From: DATKDP01 sp035546335 | GTDB taxonomy: Bacteria; Acidobacteriota; Thermoanaerobaculia; Gp7-AA8 | Assembly: GCA_035546335.1 (NCBI GenBank) | Contig: DATKDP010000047.1 | Span: forward strand, 1 to 18,311 | Direction: 5' to 3' | Length of the DNA stretch: 18,311 nt | Part shown: positions 1-7,600 of the stretch, piece by piece | Layout: each line of letters begins with the position of its first letter | Numbering within the stretch: position 1 is the first letter of the stretch | Program-made: the position numbers and the translations under genes | Notes under the pieces: generated by a model | What the model saw: the letters and a program-made list of their open reading frames with translations, nothing else | Database searches by the model: none | Told to the model about the DNA's origin: nothing

Positions 1-23
1 GCAGCCGCGGCGTGATGGGTCCC

Positions 24-189
24 TAGTGGACTGTCACGCCAGAATCAGTAGCACCTGGCTTGGTCTCGACGTCGTGAGCGTCGCTCACGCCTCCTCAACA
101 TAGTCACCGCTATGCCTGCGTCGGCGCGCCTCGCTCACGTCGCCGATCTCTTCGCCATCTGGCACCAATTCATCAAATACACTCCACTA
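24..189. mobile_element. TA-flanked MITE-like element (IS630/Tc1-type ends)
   Basis: The segment is bounded by TA dinucleotides (24-25 and 188-189) and by inverted ends GTGGACTGT (26-34) and ACACTCCAC (179-187), matching at 8 of 9 positions. A TA target duplication is the hallmark of IS630/Tc1-type transposition. No transposase is present: read on the minus strand, an ATG opens a 7-codon frame that stops at once. The interior can form hairpins, for example CGTGAGC-GTC-GCTCACG and CATAG-N6-CTATG. I infer a non-autonomous internal-deletion derivative; the family assignment rests only on the TA flanks and end structure. Confidence 0.55.
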
Positions 190-262
190 GAGCATCCTAC
201 CGGCCAGGCCGCGCCGCCTCAAACGGTTGATGTCCTTCCCGTGCAATTCGTTACATCTGCGT

Positions 263-280
263 GCCGTTCGTGAAAACGGC
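263..280. promoter_or_regulatory. Inverted repeat upstream of the metal cassette
   Basis: Perfect 6-bp arms GCCGTT and AACGGC separated by six bases, about 95 bases upstream of the Spy-like gene start. It could be an operator or part of a promoter region. No confident -35/-10 pair was recognised around it. Confidence 0.25.
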
Positions 281-319
281 GAAACAGAATGGCCGCTCCG
301 CGCGTCTACTCGGTCAGCA

Positions 320-334
320 GCGTGATGATCACGC
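320..334. promoter_or_regulatory. Palindrome GCGTGATGATCACGC upstream of the Spy-like gene
   Basis: A perfect 7-bp dyad with a single central base, ending 40 bases before the ATG at 375. Its position just upstream of the Shine-Dalgarno makes it a reasonable operator candidate for the first gene of the metal cassette. The cognate regulator is not in the window. Confidence 0.35.
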
Positions 335-374
335 AGTGACGAAACGAATGAAGGTACGAAAGGAGCTGGAAACC

Positions 375-809
375 ATGAAGAAGTTGATCACAGCAGCAGC
401 AGTCCTCGCCCTCGGTGCTTCGCTCGCCCTCGCGGCTCCGCACGGCGGCAAGTTCCACGGCAAGCACGGCAGGCACGGCGTCGACATGAGCCGCATGGCC
501 GAGAAGCTGAACCTCTCCGAAGCGCAGAAGCAGCAGATGAAAGAGCTTCACGAGGGCTTCAAGGCGGAGAGCGAGCCGTTCCGCAGCTCGTTCAAGCAGA
601 CCAAGGCCGACTATCGCGCAGCTCTCGAGGCGGGAGACACGGCACAAGCCGAGTCGCTGAAGAGCACGCTGGAAACGCAGCGGGCCGAGATGGACGAGCG
701 CCGGAAGGCACAGCACGAGCGAATGCTCCAGATTCTGACGCCCGACCAGCGCGCGCAGCTCGAGACGATGAAGTCCGAGCGAAAAGCGCGTCGTGGATCG
801 CGCCGGTAA
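375..809 (+). CDS. Spy/CpxP-family (LTXXQ) periplasmic protein
   Basis: The ATG at 375 is chosen because AAAGGAG lies a few bases upstream and it opens a clean signal peptide: MKKL, a hydrophobic core, and a likely cleavage after ALA at about residue 20. The longer in-frame start at 261 lacks both. The mature 124 residues are charged and helical, begin with a His/Lys/Gly-rich stretch (residues 22-35), and contain two LTXXQ-like motifs: LSEAQ near residue 46 and LTPDQ near residue 122. This matches the Spy/CpxP/ZraP group of periplasmic chaperone and metal-stress proteins, which form helical cradles and often modulate envelope or metal sensors. Its position ahead of a copper cassette fits a metal-stress role. 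A strong terminator follows at once, so it is probably transcribed separately from the downstream genes. Confidence 0.85.
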   Translation: MKKLITAAAVLALGASLALAAPHGGKFHGKHGRHGVDMSRMAEKLNLSEAQKQQMKELHEGFKAESEPFRSSFKQTKADYRAALEAGDTAQAESLKSTLETQRAEMDERRKAQHERMLQILTPDQRAQLETMKSERKARRGSRR

Positions 810-830
810 CGGGTGTTCCGTCGCAGTTCG

Positions 831-860
831 AAGAGGAGGCGGAACGCCTCCTCTTTTTTT
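831..860 (+). terminator. Rho-independent terminator of the Spy-like gene
   Basis: An 11-bp perfect stem (831-841 with 845-855) closes a GAA triloop and runs into an unbroken T tract to 860. It begins 21 bases after the TAA stop at 809. This is a textbook intrinsic terminator. Confidence 0.9.
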
Positions 861-1025
861 GAGTGCAGTGCATAGCACCGCTTTGGATCGTTGACAGAAG
901 CGCCGTGAGCCAGTGAGCGGCACCGTTGGCTTCACTGCGCTCGGTCCATGTCTTTCGGCGAGCAGCGCCGTTGTCGAGCTCGAGATGTAGAGCCGGGCCA
1001 TGATGTGCGATACCATGGATTCGCA

Positions 1026-1418
1026 ATGAGACGAGACCTCATCGCCGGTGCCATTCTTCTGGGAGCGACGGTTCCCGCCGCCGCCGTTCTCTATCTGTTC
1101 GGCTGCTGCGTCCTGCCGCTTCATGACGTCCTGCACCGCGCGATGCCAGCCTGTCATCTCGGCGTGCAGCTCATGGCGGCCGGCAACGATGAGCAGGAGA
1201 GAGTGCCGGCCACGCCGGCCGCCCCCGATCGGGAACGATCTGCGGCATCGGCCATCCGCGCCCTCATCGAATCGAGAGCCTACCCTGCGTCGCTCGTGCT
1301 CGTCGCCGCGACCGACTCCGTCTCTGCCGCCGCTGACCGCAACTTCGTCACCCTCGGTGGCGTACGTTGCGACGATGACGTGGGGCTGCAAACGCGCCTC
1401 ATGACCTTCCGCATCTGA
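1026..1418 (+). CDS. Small membrane-anchored Cys/His protein of unknown function
   Basis: A 130-residue frame starting at ATG 1026 (MRRDLIAG), which opens directly into a hydrophobic segment at about residues 5-26. An upstream ATG at 948 in the same frame would add 26 polar residues ahead of that segment and is less likely. Just after the hydrophobic segment is a cluster of potential metal ligands: CC, H, H, C and H between residues 27 and 44. The remainder is Ala-rich with no domain I recognise. The Shine-Dalgarno is weak. The setting, between a Spy-like gene and a heavy-metal-binding lipoprotein, suggests a small cassette partner, but the function is unknown, and the C-terminal third could have lost its original frame. 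Confidence 0.5.
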   Translation: MRRDLIAGAILLGATVPAAAVLYLFGCCVLPLHDVLHRAMPACHLGVQLMAAGNDEQERVPATPAAPDRERSAASAIRALIESRAYPASLVLVAATDSVSAAADRNFVTLGGVRCDDDVGLQTRLMTFRI

Positions 1419-1465
1419 TGCCCCCTCACCGCCGCGTGTGCTGACGATACATTTCGTCCGCGGCC

Positions 1466-1623
1466 GTCATCCTGAGCGAGGTGGAAGGATGGATCTGAGC
1501 GAGGATCTGCGATCGGCAACTGTGCGCAAACGCAGATTCTTTGCTCACGCCCCCGCCCGCACTCGCTCAGGATGACGGCAGTCCAGCGACGGCGGGCCAC
1601 CCTTCCATCTCGCTCAGGATGAC
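1466..1623. repeat. Inverted GTCATCCTGAGCGAG repeats (three copies)
   Basis: GTCATCCTGAGCGAG at 1466-1480 is present as its exact reverse complement at 1562-1576 and 1609-1623. The match between the first and third extends into GGAAGG/CCTTCC flanks. A second nested inverted pair, ATCTGCG (1505-1511) and CGCAGAT (1531-1537), lies between them. It fills most of the 246-base gap between the genes at 1418 and 1665. Related GTCATCCCGAG motifs recur near 6213 and, in reverse, near 18024 and 18149, so this is a dispersed intergenic repeat family. Confidence 0.8.
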
Positions 1624-1664
1624 GCCTGGCTTTTTGGACACGAGCCAGGCAAGAAGGAGATTTC

Positions 1665-2159
1665 ATGGAGTATTTGCGGATGAATCGCATCACCCGGCCG
1701 ACCATGCTGCTCTTCGCTGCAATGGCTTGCGCCGGTTGCGCATCGACTCGGATGCCTGCAACAGGGGAGTCGCCAACAGATACAGCGGCCTTGACGGTTG
1801 CAAATGATCACGAGAATTCTCGTCCGGCGGATGAGCTCGAACATGAGCACCCCGATCCGACCGCCGAGCGCGCAACGACCGTCCGCCCCGCGGGTGCGCA
1901 TGAACATGGTGCGGGCGACGCAATTCCGCCGGGTGGTCTCTGGAACCAGCCCGGCATCCCGATCAGCGGTGGGCCGACGCTGCATCTTCAGCAGCCTGCG
2001 TCCCGCTCGAAAGCGTCGAGAACGACGGCGCATGCAGAGCACGCCACGCCTGGCGGCGACGTTTGGGTCTGTCCGATGCACCCCGAGGTCGTGAGCGATG
2101 AGCCGGGAGCGTGTCCGAAGTGTGGAATGGATCTGGAGAAGGAAAAGGAGGCGCCGTGA
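1665..2159 (+). CDS. Lipoprotein with C-terminal heavy-metal-binding domain
   Basis: A 164-residue protein starting at ATG 1665 with AAGGAG seven bases upstream. A hydrophobic signal (residues 13-24) ends in CAGC with Cys25 as the likely lipidated residue. Residues 31-130 are low-complexity with scattered His. Residues 134-157 form the heavy-metal-binding signature: CPMHP (136-140), PGACPKCGMDL (147-157), with Cys136, His138, Cys150 and Cys153 as probable ligands. This small zinc-ribbon-like domain is normally found at the N terminus of copper P-type ATPases or CusB-type adaptors. Here it stands alone at the end of a lipoprotein. It overlaps the next gene by four bases (GTGA), so it is co-translated with the TolC-like channel and probably hands metal to that system or to the oxidase. 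Confidence 0.85.
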   Translation: MEYLRMNRITRPTMLLFAAMACAGCASTRMPATGESPTDTAALTVANDHENSRPADELEHEHPDPTAERATTVRPAGAHEHGAGDAIPPGGLWNQPGIPISGGPTLHLQQPASRSKASRTTAHAEHATPGGDVWVCPMHPEVVSDEPGACPKCGMDLEKEKEAP

Positions 2160-3559
2160 AGGATCGAGTGACGATTCTCGCCGCATGCATCCTGTTCGTA
2201 GCAGCCGGCTGTGTCACGATTCCACGGGACGCCGGTCTCGGCGACGTTCAACGTCAGGTCGAGGAGCGCGCCTCCCAGAGGATCGTCGCGTACGACGAGC
2301 CGGGTGGGGCCAATCAGCCGCGGCTTCAGGATCTTCTCGCCGCACCGCTGACGGTCGATCAGGTCGTCGCCGTCTCTCTTCTCGCCAGTCCGAGGCTGCA
2401 GGCGACGCTCACCGAGCTTGGCATCGCGCGCGCTGCCTTGATCGAGGCGAGCACGATCGCGAATCCGATGCTCGAGGCCGAGCTTCGTTTTCCCGGCCGA
2501 CCCGTTCGTCCGTACGAGCTGAAGATCGCGCAATCGCTCGTCGAGCTGATTCAGCTGCCCCGCCGACGTGCCATCGGAAGGCGAGAGTTCGAGGCGGCGA
2601 AGCTTCGGGTGACCGCCGAGATACTCCGCTTCGCCGGCGACGCGCGAGACGACTACTATCGTCTGCTGGCGGCATCGCAACGGGTCGCGATCCTGGGAAC
2701 GGTTGCTCGTGCTGCGCAGACGGCCGTCGACCTCGCGCAGCGACAGCATCAGGGAGGCAACATCACCGATCTCGACCTCGAGATCGAGCAGTCGCTCTAT
2801 GAAGAGTCGAAGCTTGCTCTTGTGCGGGCGGAAGAAGATCTTCTTCTGGCGCGTGAAGCGATGATCCGGCGCATGGGGCTGCGTGACCCGGGACTCGAGT
2901 GGAGCATCGCGATCGATTTCCCTCCGCCCCCCGAAAGCGAGCTTCCTGCCGAATCTCTCCAGGATCTGCTCGTTGAACGGCGCCTCGATCTGCTGATCGC
3001 CCGGCAGGAGATGGAGATCGCCCGTGTGGCCGTTCCGATCTCGCGTCTTGCGGCTCTCGGCGAGATCGTCATCGACGGCCATCTGGAGCGCGAGCCGACG
3101 GGGGAAAAGACATTCGGACCGGGGATCGAGTTTCCGATCCCGATATTCAACACGGGACGTGCGGCTCGATCGCGCGCCGAGGCGGAGTATCTGAGGAGCA
3201 GGTTCATGCTGGAGGCGCTGACGCTGAATGCCGAGTCAGAAGTGCGTGCGACGCACGAGCGAGCTCGCGCTGCACGCGCCCGCATCGACTACTACCGCGA
3301 CGTGGTTCTGCCGCGCCGCATCCGCATTCTCGAGCTGACGAAGCTCGAGCACAACGCGATGCTTCTCGGGATCTATGACGTGCTCGAGGCGAGAAGAAGC
3401 GAGCTCGAGGCGAGGGCGGCTTTCATCGACGCTCAGCGCGATTACTGGATGGCGCGCAACGATCTCGATCGTGCCTTGAACGGCGTCGCCGCTGCGGAGA
3501 TGCTCTCCGCCATCGACACGACACGAACACTCTCTGGTACGCGACGAGGAGGTCACTAG
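2156..3559 (+). CDS. TolC/CusC-family outer-membrane efflux lipoprotein
   Basis: I take the GTG at 2156 as the start: AGGAGG lies five bases upstream, it overlaps the preceding stop (GTGA), and it opens a lipoprotein signal with VAAGC and Cys19. The 467-residue length is usual for the outer-membrane factor family. Two long helical repeats follow: the first near residues 75-250 (including ASPRLQATLTELGIARA and an NPMLEAEL strand start), the second near residues 280-460 (including the strand segment GIEFPIPIFNTG and a terminal YWMARNDLDRAL). CusC, CzcC and OprM are lipidated homologues that form trimeric exit ducts for metals or drugs. No RND pump or adaptor gene is present here; the partner is instead a multicopper oxidase two bases downstream. 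Confidence 0.9.
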   Translation: MKDRVTILAACILFVAAGCVTIPRDAGLGDVQRQVEERASQRIVAYDEPGGANQPRLQDLLAAPLTVDQVVAVSLLASPRLQATLTELGIARAALIEASTIANPMLEAELRFPGRPVRPYELKIAQSLVELIQLPRRRAIGRREFEAAKLRVTAEILRFAGDARDDYYRLLAASQRVAILGTVARAAQTAVDLAQRQHQGGNITDLDLEIEQSLYEESKLALVRAEEDLLLAREAMIRRMGLRDPGLEWSIAIDFPPPPESELPAESLQDLLVERRLDLLIARQEMEIARVAVPISRLAALGEIVIDGHLEREPTGEKTFGPGIEFPIPIFNTGRAARSRAEAEYLRSRFMLEALTLNAESEVRATHERARAARARIDYYRDVVLPRRIRILELTKLEHNAMLLGIYDVLEARRSELEARAAFIDAQRDYWMARNDLDRALNGVAAAEMLSAIDTTRTLSGTRRGGH

Positions 3560-3561
3560 TC

Positions 3562-4893
3562 ATGTTCTCACGAAGAAAACTGCTGATGTCGAGTCTCGCC
3601 GGAGCAGTCGGGGGAGCTGTGCTCGGACGGCGCGGCGCTTCCGCTCAGGCGCCGGCCGCCGGAACTTCGCGAAGGCCTCTCGCGGCGGCGCGCTCGGCCG
3701 GCCGCGCACCGCTGATGATTCCCAACGGCTCGAAGCTGCCTTACAGGATGGAGGGGGGAGTGAAGGTGTTTCACCTGATCGCCGAGCCGGTGAAGCGCGA
3801 GTTCATGCCGGGCTTCGTCGTCAACTGCTTCGGCTACAACGGGCAGACTCCCGGCCCGGTCATCGAGGCATTCGAGGGAGATCGCGTCCGGATCTACGTC
3901 ACGAACAGATTACCGGAAGGAACGTCCGTTCACTGGCATGGAGTGCTCCTACCGAGCGGCATGGACGGCGTGAGCGGTCTCAGCCAGCCGAAGATCGGCC
4001 CGGGAGAGACGTACGCCTACGAGTTCACGCTGCGACAGACCGGAACGCTGATGTATCACCCGCATTTCGACGAGATGGTACAGATCGCGATGGGAATGCA
4101 GGGGCTGTTCGTCATTCATCCTCGGAGCGAGAGCGTGCGCCGCGTCGACAGAGACTTCGCGATCTTCCTGGGCGAATGGTTCATCAAGCCCGGGACGGCC
4201 ACTCCCGATCCGACGGTGATGCTCGATTTCAACGTCTTCACCTTCAACAGCCGCGTCTTTCCCGCGACGGAGACGCTGCCGGTGCGGCTCGGCGATCGCG
4301 TGCGCATCCGACTCGCGAACCTCAGCATGAGCTCGCATCCGATTCACATTCATGGTCACAAGTTCTATGTGACGGGGACCGATGCCGGGCCGGCCCCCGA
4401 GTCGGCATGGCTGCCGGAGAATTCGGTGAACGTTCCCGTCGGCACCACGCGCGACATCGAGCTCATCGCCGACAATCCGGGTGACTGGGCGTTCCACTGT
4501 CACAAGACGCACCACGTGATGAATCAGATGGGACACGATCTGCCGAACCTTCTCGGCATCGACGCGGGAGACGTTCCGCAGAAGGTCGATGAGCTGGCTC
4601 CGGGCACGATGCTGATGGGAACCACGGGCATGGGAGAGATGGCGGAGCACCAGATGCCGGTTCCTCGGAACAGTGTTCCGATGCGAGGAGGAATGGGACC
4701 CTACGGCCCGATCGACATGGGAGGCATGTTCACCATCATCAAGGTGCGTGAGGGGCTCACCGGATACGACGATCCCGGCTGGTACGATCCACCGAAGGGA
4801 ACGGTGGCGTGGAAAGTGCCGGAGATGTCGGTGCCTGCAGGCGAGCCGACTCACGAAGGTCACCCGGTGCCGCAGCGGGGCAGACGACGATGA
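3562..4893 (+). CDS. Tat-exported multicopper oxidase
   Basis: The ATG at 3562 follows GAGGAGG and lies two bases after the TolC stop. Residues 3-8 (SRRKLL) plus a Gly/Ala-rich core form a Tat signal, as expected for an enzyme folded with copper before export. All copper motifs are visible: HWHG (124-127), HPH (166-168), HPIHIHGH (259-266) and HCH-KTHH-VMNQM (312-323), giving the trinuclear centre, the type 1 Cys313 and axial Met323. At 443 residues it is shorter than CueO or classic CopA. The C-terminal part is Met-rich (350-390), a feature linked to Cu(I) binding. The likely role is periplasmic Cu(I) oxidation and detoxification. It ends 10 bases from a convergent gene with no obvious terminator. 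Confidence 0.93.
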   Translation: MFSRRKLLMSSLAGAVGGAVLGRRGASAQAPAAGTSRRPLAAARSAGRAPLMIPNGSKLPYRMEGGVKVFHLIAEPVKREFMPGFVVNCFGYNGQTPGPVIEAFEGDRVRIYVTNRLPEGTSVHWHGVLLPSGMDGVSGLSQPKIGPGETYAYEFTLRQTGTLMYHPHFDEMVQIAMGMQGLFVIHPRSESVRRVDRDFAIFLGEWFIKPGTATPDPTVMLDFNVFTFNSRVFPATETLPVRLGDRVRIRLANLSMSSHPIHIHGHKFYVTGTDAGPAPESAWLPENSVNVPVGTTRDIELIADNPGDWAFHCHKTHHVMNQMGHDLPNLLGIDAGDVPQKVDELAPGTMLMGTTGMGEMAEHQMPVPRNSVPMRGGMGPYGPIDMGGMFTIIKVREGLTGYDDPGWYDPPKGTVAWKVPEMSVPAGEPTHEGHPVPQRGRRR

Positions 4894-4903
4894 CGTGATG
4901 TTC

Positions 4904-5647
4904 TCACGACGGCTGCGATCCTCTCTCCGCGATGCTCGACAGCGATGCAACCTCGGCCGGAGTCAACTCTCGGAACGTTCCGCTGGGGAGGTCGCCGATC
5001 GTGATCGGGCCGATTGCTACGCGAACGAGTCGCAGCACCTCGCTCCCCACTGCGTCCACCATCCGCCGCACCTGGCGATTCCGTCCCTCGGTGATCGTCA
5101 TCTCGAATGTGTGCGTTGATGCGTCTGCTGTGGGGTTGACGATCGCCGGACGCGTTGGGCCGTCGCGAAGGACAACACCACGTCGCAGCTGGTCGAGCTG
5201 TGGTTCGGAGAGAGACGCTGTCGTCTCGACCAGATAGCTCTTCGGCACCTCGTATTTCGGATTCGTCATTCGCTCCGCGAACGCGCTGTCGTTCGTAAGG
5301 ATCAGAAGTCCGCTCGTGTCGAGATCCAGACGCCCGACGTACAAGAGGTAGCGATCGCGATCGGGAAGCAGATCGTAAATCGTCGGCCGGCCTTTCTTGT
5401 CATGGCGAGTCGCCAGATATCCGGCAGGCTTGTGGAAAAGGAGATAGACGCGCTCGAGCGCAGGGAGCGGCTCGTCGTCAAATGCGACTCGGTCCTGTTC
5501 GAGATCGATCCACTGGTCAGGGTCGCGAATGACGGCGTCGTTGACCCGCACACGTCCGGCGGCGATCCAGCGTCGTGCCTCGGTGCGCGAGCCGAGGCCG
5601 GCTTTCGAGAGAACGCGCTCGAGTGTCTTGATCGGTCGGTGCGGCAT
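4904..5647 (-). CDS. rluB: RluB/RsuA-family rRNA pseudouridine synthase
   Basis: A 247-residue protein with the family layout: an N-terminal S4 RNA-binding domain (about residues 8-55, LERVLSKAGLGSRTEARRWI) followed by the catalytic fold with the GRLDLDTSGLLILTND motif (105-120), where Asp108 is the expected catalytic residue, and the late RNRQVRRM motif. These enzymes isomerise uridine in large-subunit (RluB/RluF/RluE) or small-subunit (RsuA) rRNA; the exact target cannot be read from sequence, so the symbol is tentative. The start ATG at 5647 has only a weak Shine-Dalgarno. It is a housekeeping gene convergent with the metal cassette. Confidence 0.92.
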   Translation of the reverse strand: MPHRPIKTLERVLSKAGLGSRTEARRWIAAGRVRVNDAVIRDPDQWIDLEQDRVAFDDEPLPALERVYLLFHKPAGYLATRHDKKGRPTIYDLLPDRDRYLLYVGRLDLDTSGLLILTNDSAFAERMTNPKYEVPKSYLVETTASLSEPQLDQLRRGVVLRDGPTRPAIVNPTADASTHTFEMTITEGRNRQVRRMVDAVGSEVLRLVRVAIGPITIGDLPSGTFRELTPAEVASLSSIAERGSQPS

Positions 5648-5672
5648 TCAGCGGTTACCTATGCTGACAGCT

Positions 5673-5888
5673 GGGGGTCGGGCGTCCCCGCCTGCCAGCG
5701 TCCGAGGGGGTCGGGCGTCCCGCCCGATCGCGGCGGCGTCCCCGCCGCCGCAGGCCGGTCGGGCAGATGTGAGCAAGTGCGGCTGCGCGAGTCGGGCAGA
5801 TGTGAGCAAGCCCGCCTGCGATGGCGAGGACGCCATCGCGATCGTGCGAGGACGCACGACCGCCGGCTGCGCGAGTCGGGCAGATGTG
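5673..5888. repeat. Cluster of short direct repeats and tandem hairpins
   Basis: The 253-base gap between two minus-strand genes is almost wholly repetitive. GGGGGTCGGGCGTCCC occurs at 5673-5688 and 5706-5721 (period 33). TCGGGCAGATGTG occurs at 5759, 5792 and 5876, and the longer 24-bp form is exact at 5781-5804 and 5865-5888. Between the last two copies lie two adjacent perfect hairpins with the same AGGA loop: GCGATGGCG/CGCCATCGC (5818-5839) and TCGTGCG/CGCACGA (5842-5859). Open frames through this stretch are repeat artefacts. Confidence 0.8.
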
Positions 5889-5900
5889 TCTCCCCACCGT

Positions 5901-6086
5901 TTATCCATTGGTCGTCGTCGCAGCGGGAGGCGTGGGAGGCTCCTGCGGAGAACGGGCCTCCCGAATGAAAGCCCAGGCGAGGACGGCGATCCCGATCAGA
6001 AGGGCGATGATGAAGAAAAGGGACGGTCCCTCTCGCTGGTCATCCTTGCGCCGCTTCGCCGCTCGTCGTTTGGATGCCTTCGCCAT
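5901..6086 (-). CDS. Small single-helix membrane protein
   Basis: A 61-residue protein with a strongly basic N terminus (MAKASKRRAAKRRKDD), one hydrophobic helix at about residues 22-41, and a Pro/Thr-rich tail. By the positive-inside rule the N terminus would be cytoplasmic. Composition and organisation are coherent for a real small membrane protein, but no family is recognised and the Shine-Dalgarno is weak. It follows the dispersed-repeat gap at 6087-6490 and precedes the pseudouridine synthase on the same strand, separated from it by another repeat cluster. Confidence 0.55.
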   Translation of the reverse strand: MAKASKRRAAKRRKDDQREGPSLFFIIALLIGIAVLAWAFIREARSPQEPPTPPAATTTNG

Positions 6087-6490
6087 TCGCGTCGTCTCTG
6101 AAGTCGGGATGATACCCGATGCGCAGGGCGGGTCGCGGCTGACAGCGTCAAGACAAGGCGATTCTCAGGATGACGGCATGGCAGATGCTGTCATCCCGAG
6201 CCTTTTCACAGCGCGCGCGCTGAACCTGAGAGTGATGACAAACCGCGTCATTTGGAAGCGGGCGGTTGGGCGAGGGACCCTCTGCCCGACGACCGGAAAA
6301 CCCGCATGAACACTGGTTTGTCATTGGAAGCGGGTGGATGGGCGGGAAGGCGAGGGATCTCCACGCTGGTCCAATGCATCCGAGCGGTGAAGCAGCGACG
6401 TTTGCGAGCAACCCGATTAGGTCCGATCTGACCGAGCGGCCAGCGATGGCGAGGACGCCCGACCCCCGAGACAAGGCTGCGCACTTGGTG
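6087..6490. other. Repeat-filled intergenic region
   Basis: No gene is supported in these 404 bases. Contents seen: an AGGATGAC...GTCATCCC inverted pair (about 6169-6218); two imperfect tandem copies of a TCATTGGAAGCGGG-type segment (near 6249 and 6321); a 38-bp module (6341-6378) identical to part of the repeats at 17053 and 18103; and GCGATGGCGAGGACGCC at 6443-6459, identical to 5818-5834. The open frames here are low-complexity shadows. Confidence 0.7.
6341..6378 (+). repeat. 38-bp dispersed repeat module, third copy
   Basis: These 38 bases (from GGCGGGAAGGCGAGGG to TCCAATGCA) are identical to 17053-17090 and to the reverse complement of 18103-18140. The neighbouring sequence differs: the following module in the other two copies (GGGAGAGCGGGCGTCCC) is absent here, so modules are combined differently at each site. 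Confidence 0.85.
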
Positions 6491-7435
6491 CTATCTGACA
6501 GCCCGCACTTCGACTTTTGCATCGCCGACGGCGGCGGCCATGGCTCGTCCGTCCGACGATAGGGAGACCGCCGAGAAACGCTGATCCTCGATCACCGGTT
6601 GCATCGCGCCGGTGCCGGTGTTCCACAATCGAACGGAGGTCCGATCGGCGACGACCACGGTCGTTCCGTCGTCGGAGAACGCCACGGAGCGAACCAGGTC
6701 AGCGCCCCCCTTGGACGTGCGGAGCAGCGTGCCGGATCGGACGTCCCAGAGCTTCGCCGTTCTTCCCGTACCTCCGCCTGCCAGCCGGCGAGCATCCGCT
6801 GAAAAGGCGAGAGTCAGGATCAGCTCGCTCGTCCCCGATGAGAGTTTCCGCAGGACCTTTCCGCTCTCGACGTCCCGCAGCGTGACGCCGTCTCCGCCGG
6901 CGCTGGCGAGCATGGTTCGGTCGGGAGAGAAAACGGCAGCGACGACACCACGAGGGCTCGGCCAGTTGCTCCGCAGGGAACCCGATTCAAGATCCCAAAC
7001 ACGGACTCCGTCGGCTCCGGTGCTTGCGAGAAGGCGGCCGTCGCGCGAGAACGCGAGGCTCTTCACGTGCCCGGGATGATCGCTGAGAGTGACCTTCACC
7101 CGACCCGACGAGACGTCCCACAGATGAATCGACTGGTCGAAACTTCCGCTCGCCAGCCACTTGCCGTCCGGTGAGAAGGCGAGCGCCGAAACCTGAGCGT
7201 CGTGGGCCTTCAGGCTTCTGCTCACTGTGCTCGTGCGGGCGTCCCACAACTTGACGAGAGCCGCTCGTTCGCCGGTTGCCACGAGGCGCGCGCCGGGCGC
7301 AACCGCGATGGCCGCGACGTTCTCGGAGCGCATGTCCGGCAACCGATCTGATCGAACGTGCGGCGCCTGAGCTCCGGCGCTGTGGTTGATGACCGCAGCG
7401 CCCACCAGCAGGATGCCGACCCGTATTGTGCGCAT
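6491..7435 (-). CDS. Exported WD40-repeat beta-propeller protein
   Basis: The start at 7435 (MRTIRVGILLVGAAV) is preferred over the longer frame from 7564, because it has AAGGGGAT just upstream and opens a signal peptide ending near AGAQA (about residue 23). The 314-residue product carries about seven WD repeats, each with an AFSPDG-like turn and ending in LWD/VWD/LRD, for instance VSALAFSPDGKWLASGSFD and the following HLWD. Seven units fit one closed propeller that would act as a periplasmic or surface protein-interaction scaffold. No enzymatic domain is attached. The C terminus is short after the last blade. It is separated from the kinase upstream by 216 bases holding a dispersed repeat, so the two are probably not one operon. 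Confidence 0.88.
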   Translation of the reverse strand: MRTIRVGILLVGAAVINHSAGAQAPHVRSDRLPDMRSENVAAIAVAPGARLVATGERAALVKLWDARTSTVSRSLKAHDAQVSALAFSPDGKWLASGSFDQSIHLWDVSSGRVKVTLSDHPGHVKSLAFSRDGRLLASTGADGVRVWDLESGSLRSNWPSPRGVVAAVFSPDRTMLASAGGDGVTLRDVESGKVLRKLSSGTSELILTLAFSADARRLAGGGTGRTAKLWDVRSGTLLRTSKGGADLVRSVAFSDDGTTVVVADRTSVRLWNTGTGAMQPVIEDQRFSAVSLSSDGRAMAAAVGDAKVEVRAVR

Positions 7436-7600
7436 GATGATCCCCTTCTGTTGCGACCCACGGCTGGCGACGCGACTGCCACGTGGCGAACCATTGTCGT
7501 CGATCTGACGTCGCTCCAAACCCTTCGGCTTGCAAAAGGCTGACCCGAAAGGCCGACGATCCATGCGACAAGTCTACGTCGACTTGAACGCGCCGGAACA

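Noticed and set aside
306..1391. A 361-codon minus-strand frame across the first genes
   Set aside because: It spans a strong terminator and two plus-strand genes, has Arg/Leu-rich composition without domains, and is explained by high GC.
2098..2802. A 234-codon plus-strand frame overlapping the TolC gene
   Set aside because: Arg-rich shadow in another frame of the same strand; the TolC frame has the lipoprotein signal, the ribosome site and family motifs.
3949..4950. A 333-codon minus-strand frame opposite the multicopper oxidase
   Set aside because: The oxidase on the other strand has every copper motif; this frame is His/Arg-rich because it is the complement of those codons.
5759..5888. 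Three spaced TCGGGCAGATGTG copies considered as a CRISPR array
   Set aside because: Repeats are too short, spacing is uneven (33 and 84 bases), the intervening parts are themselves hairpin repeats, and there are no cas genes.
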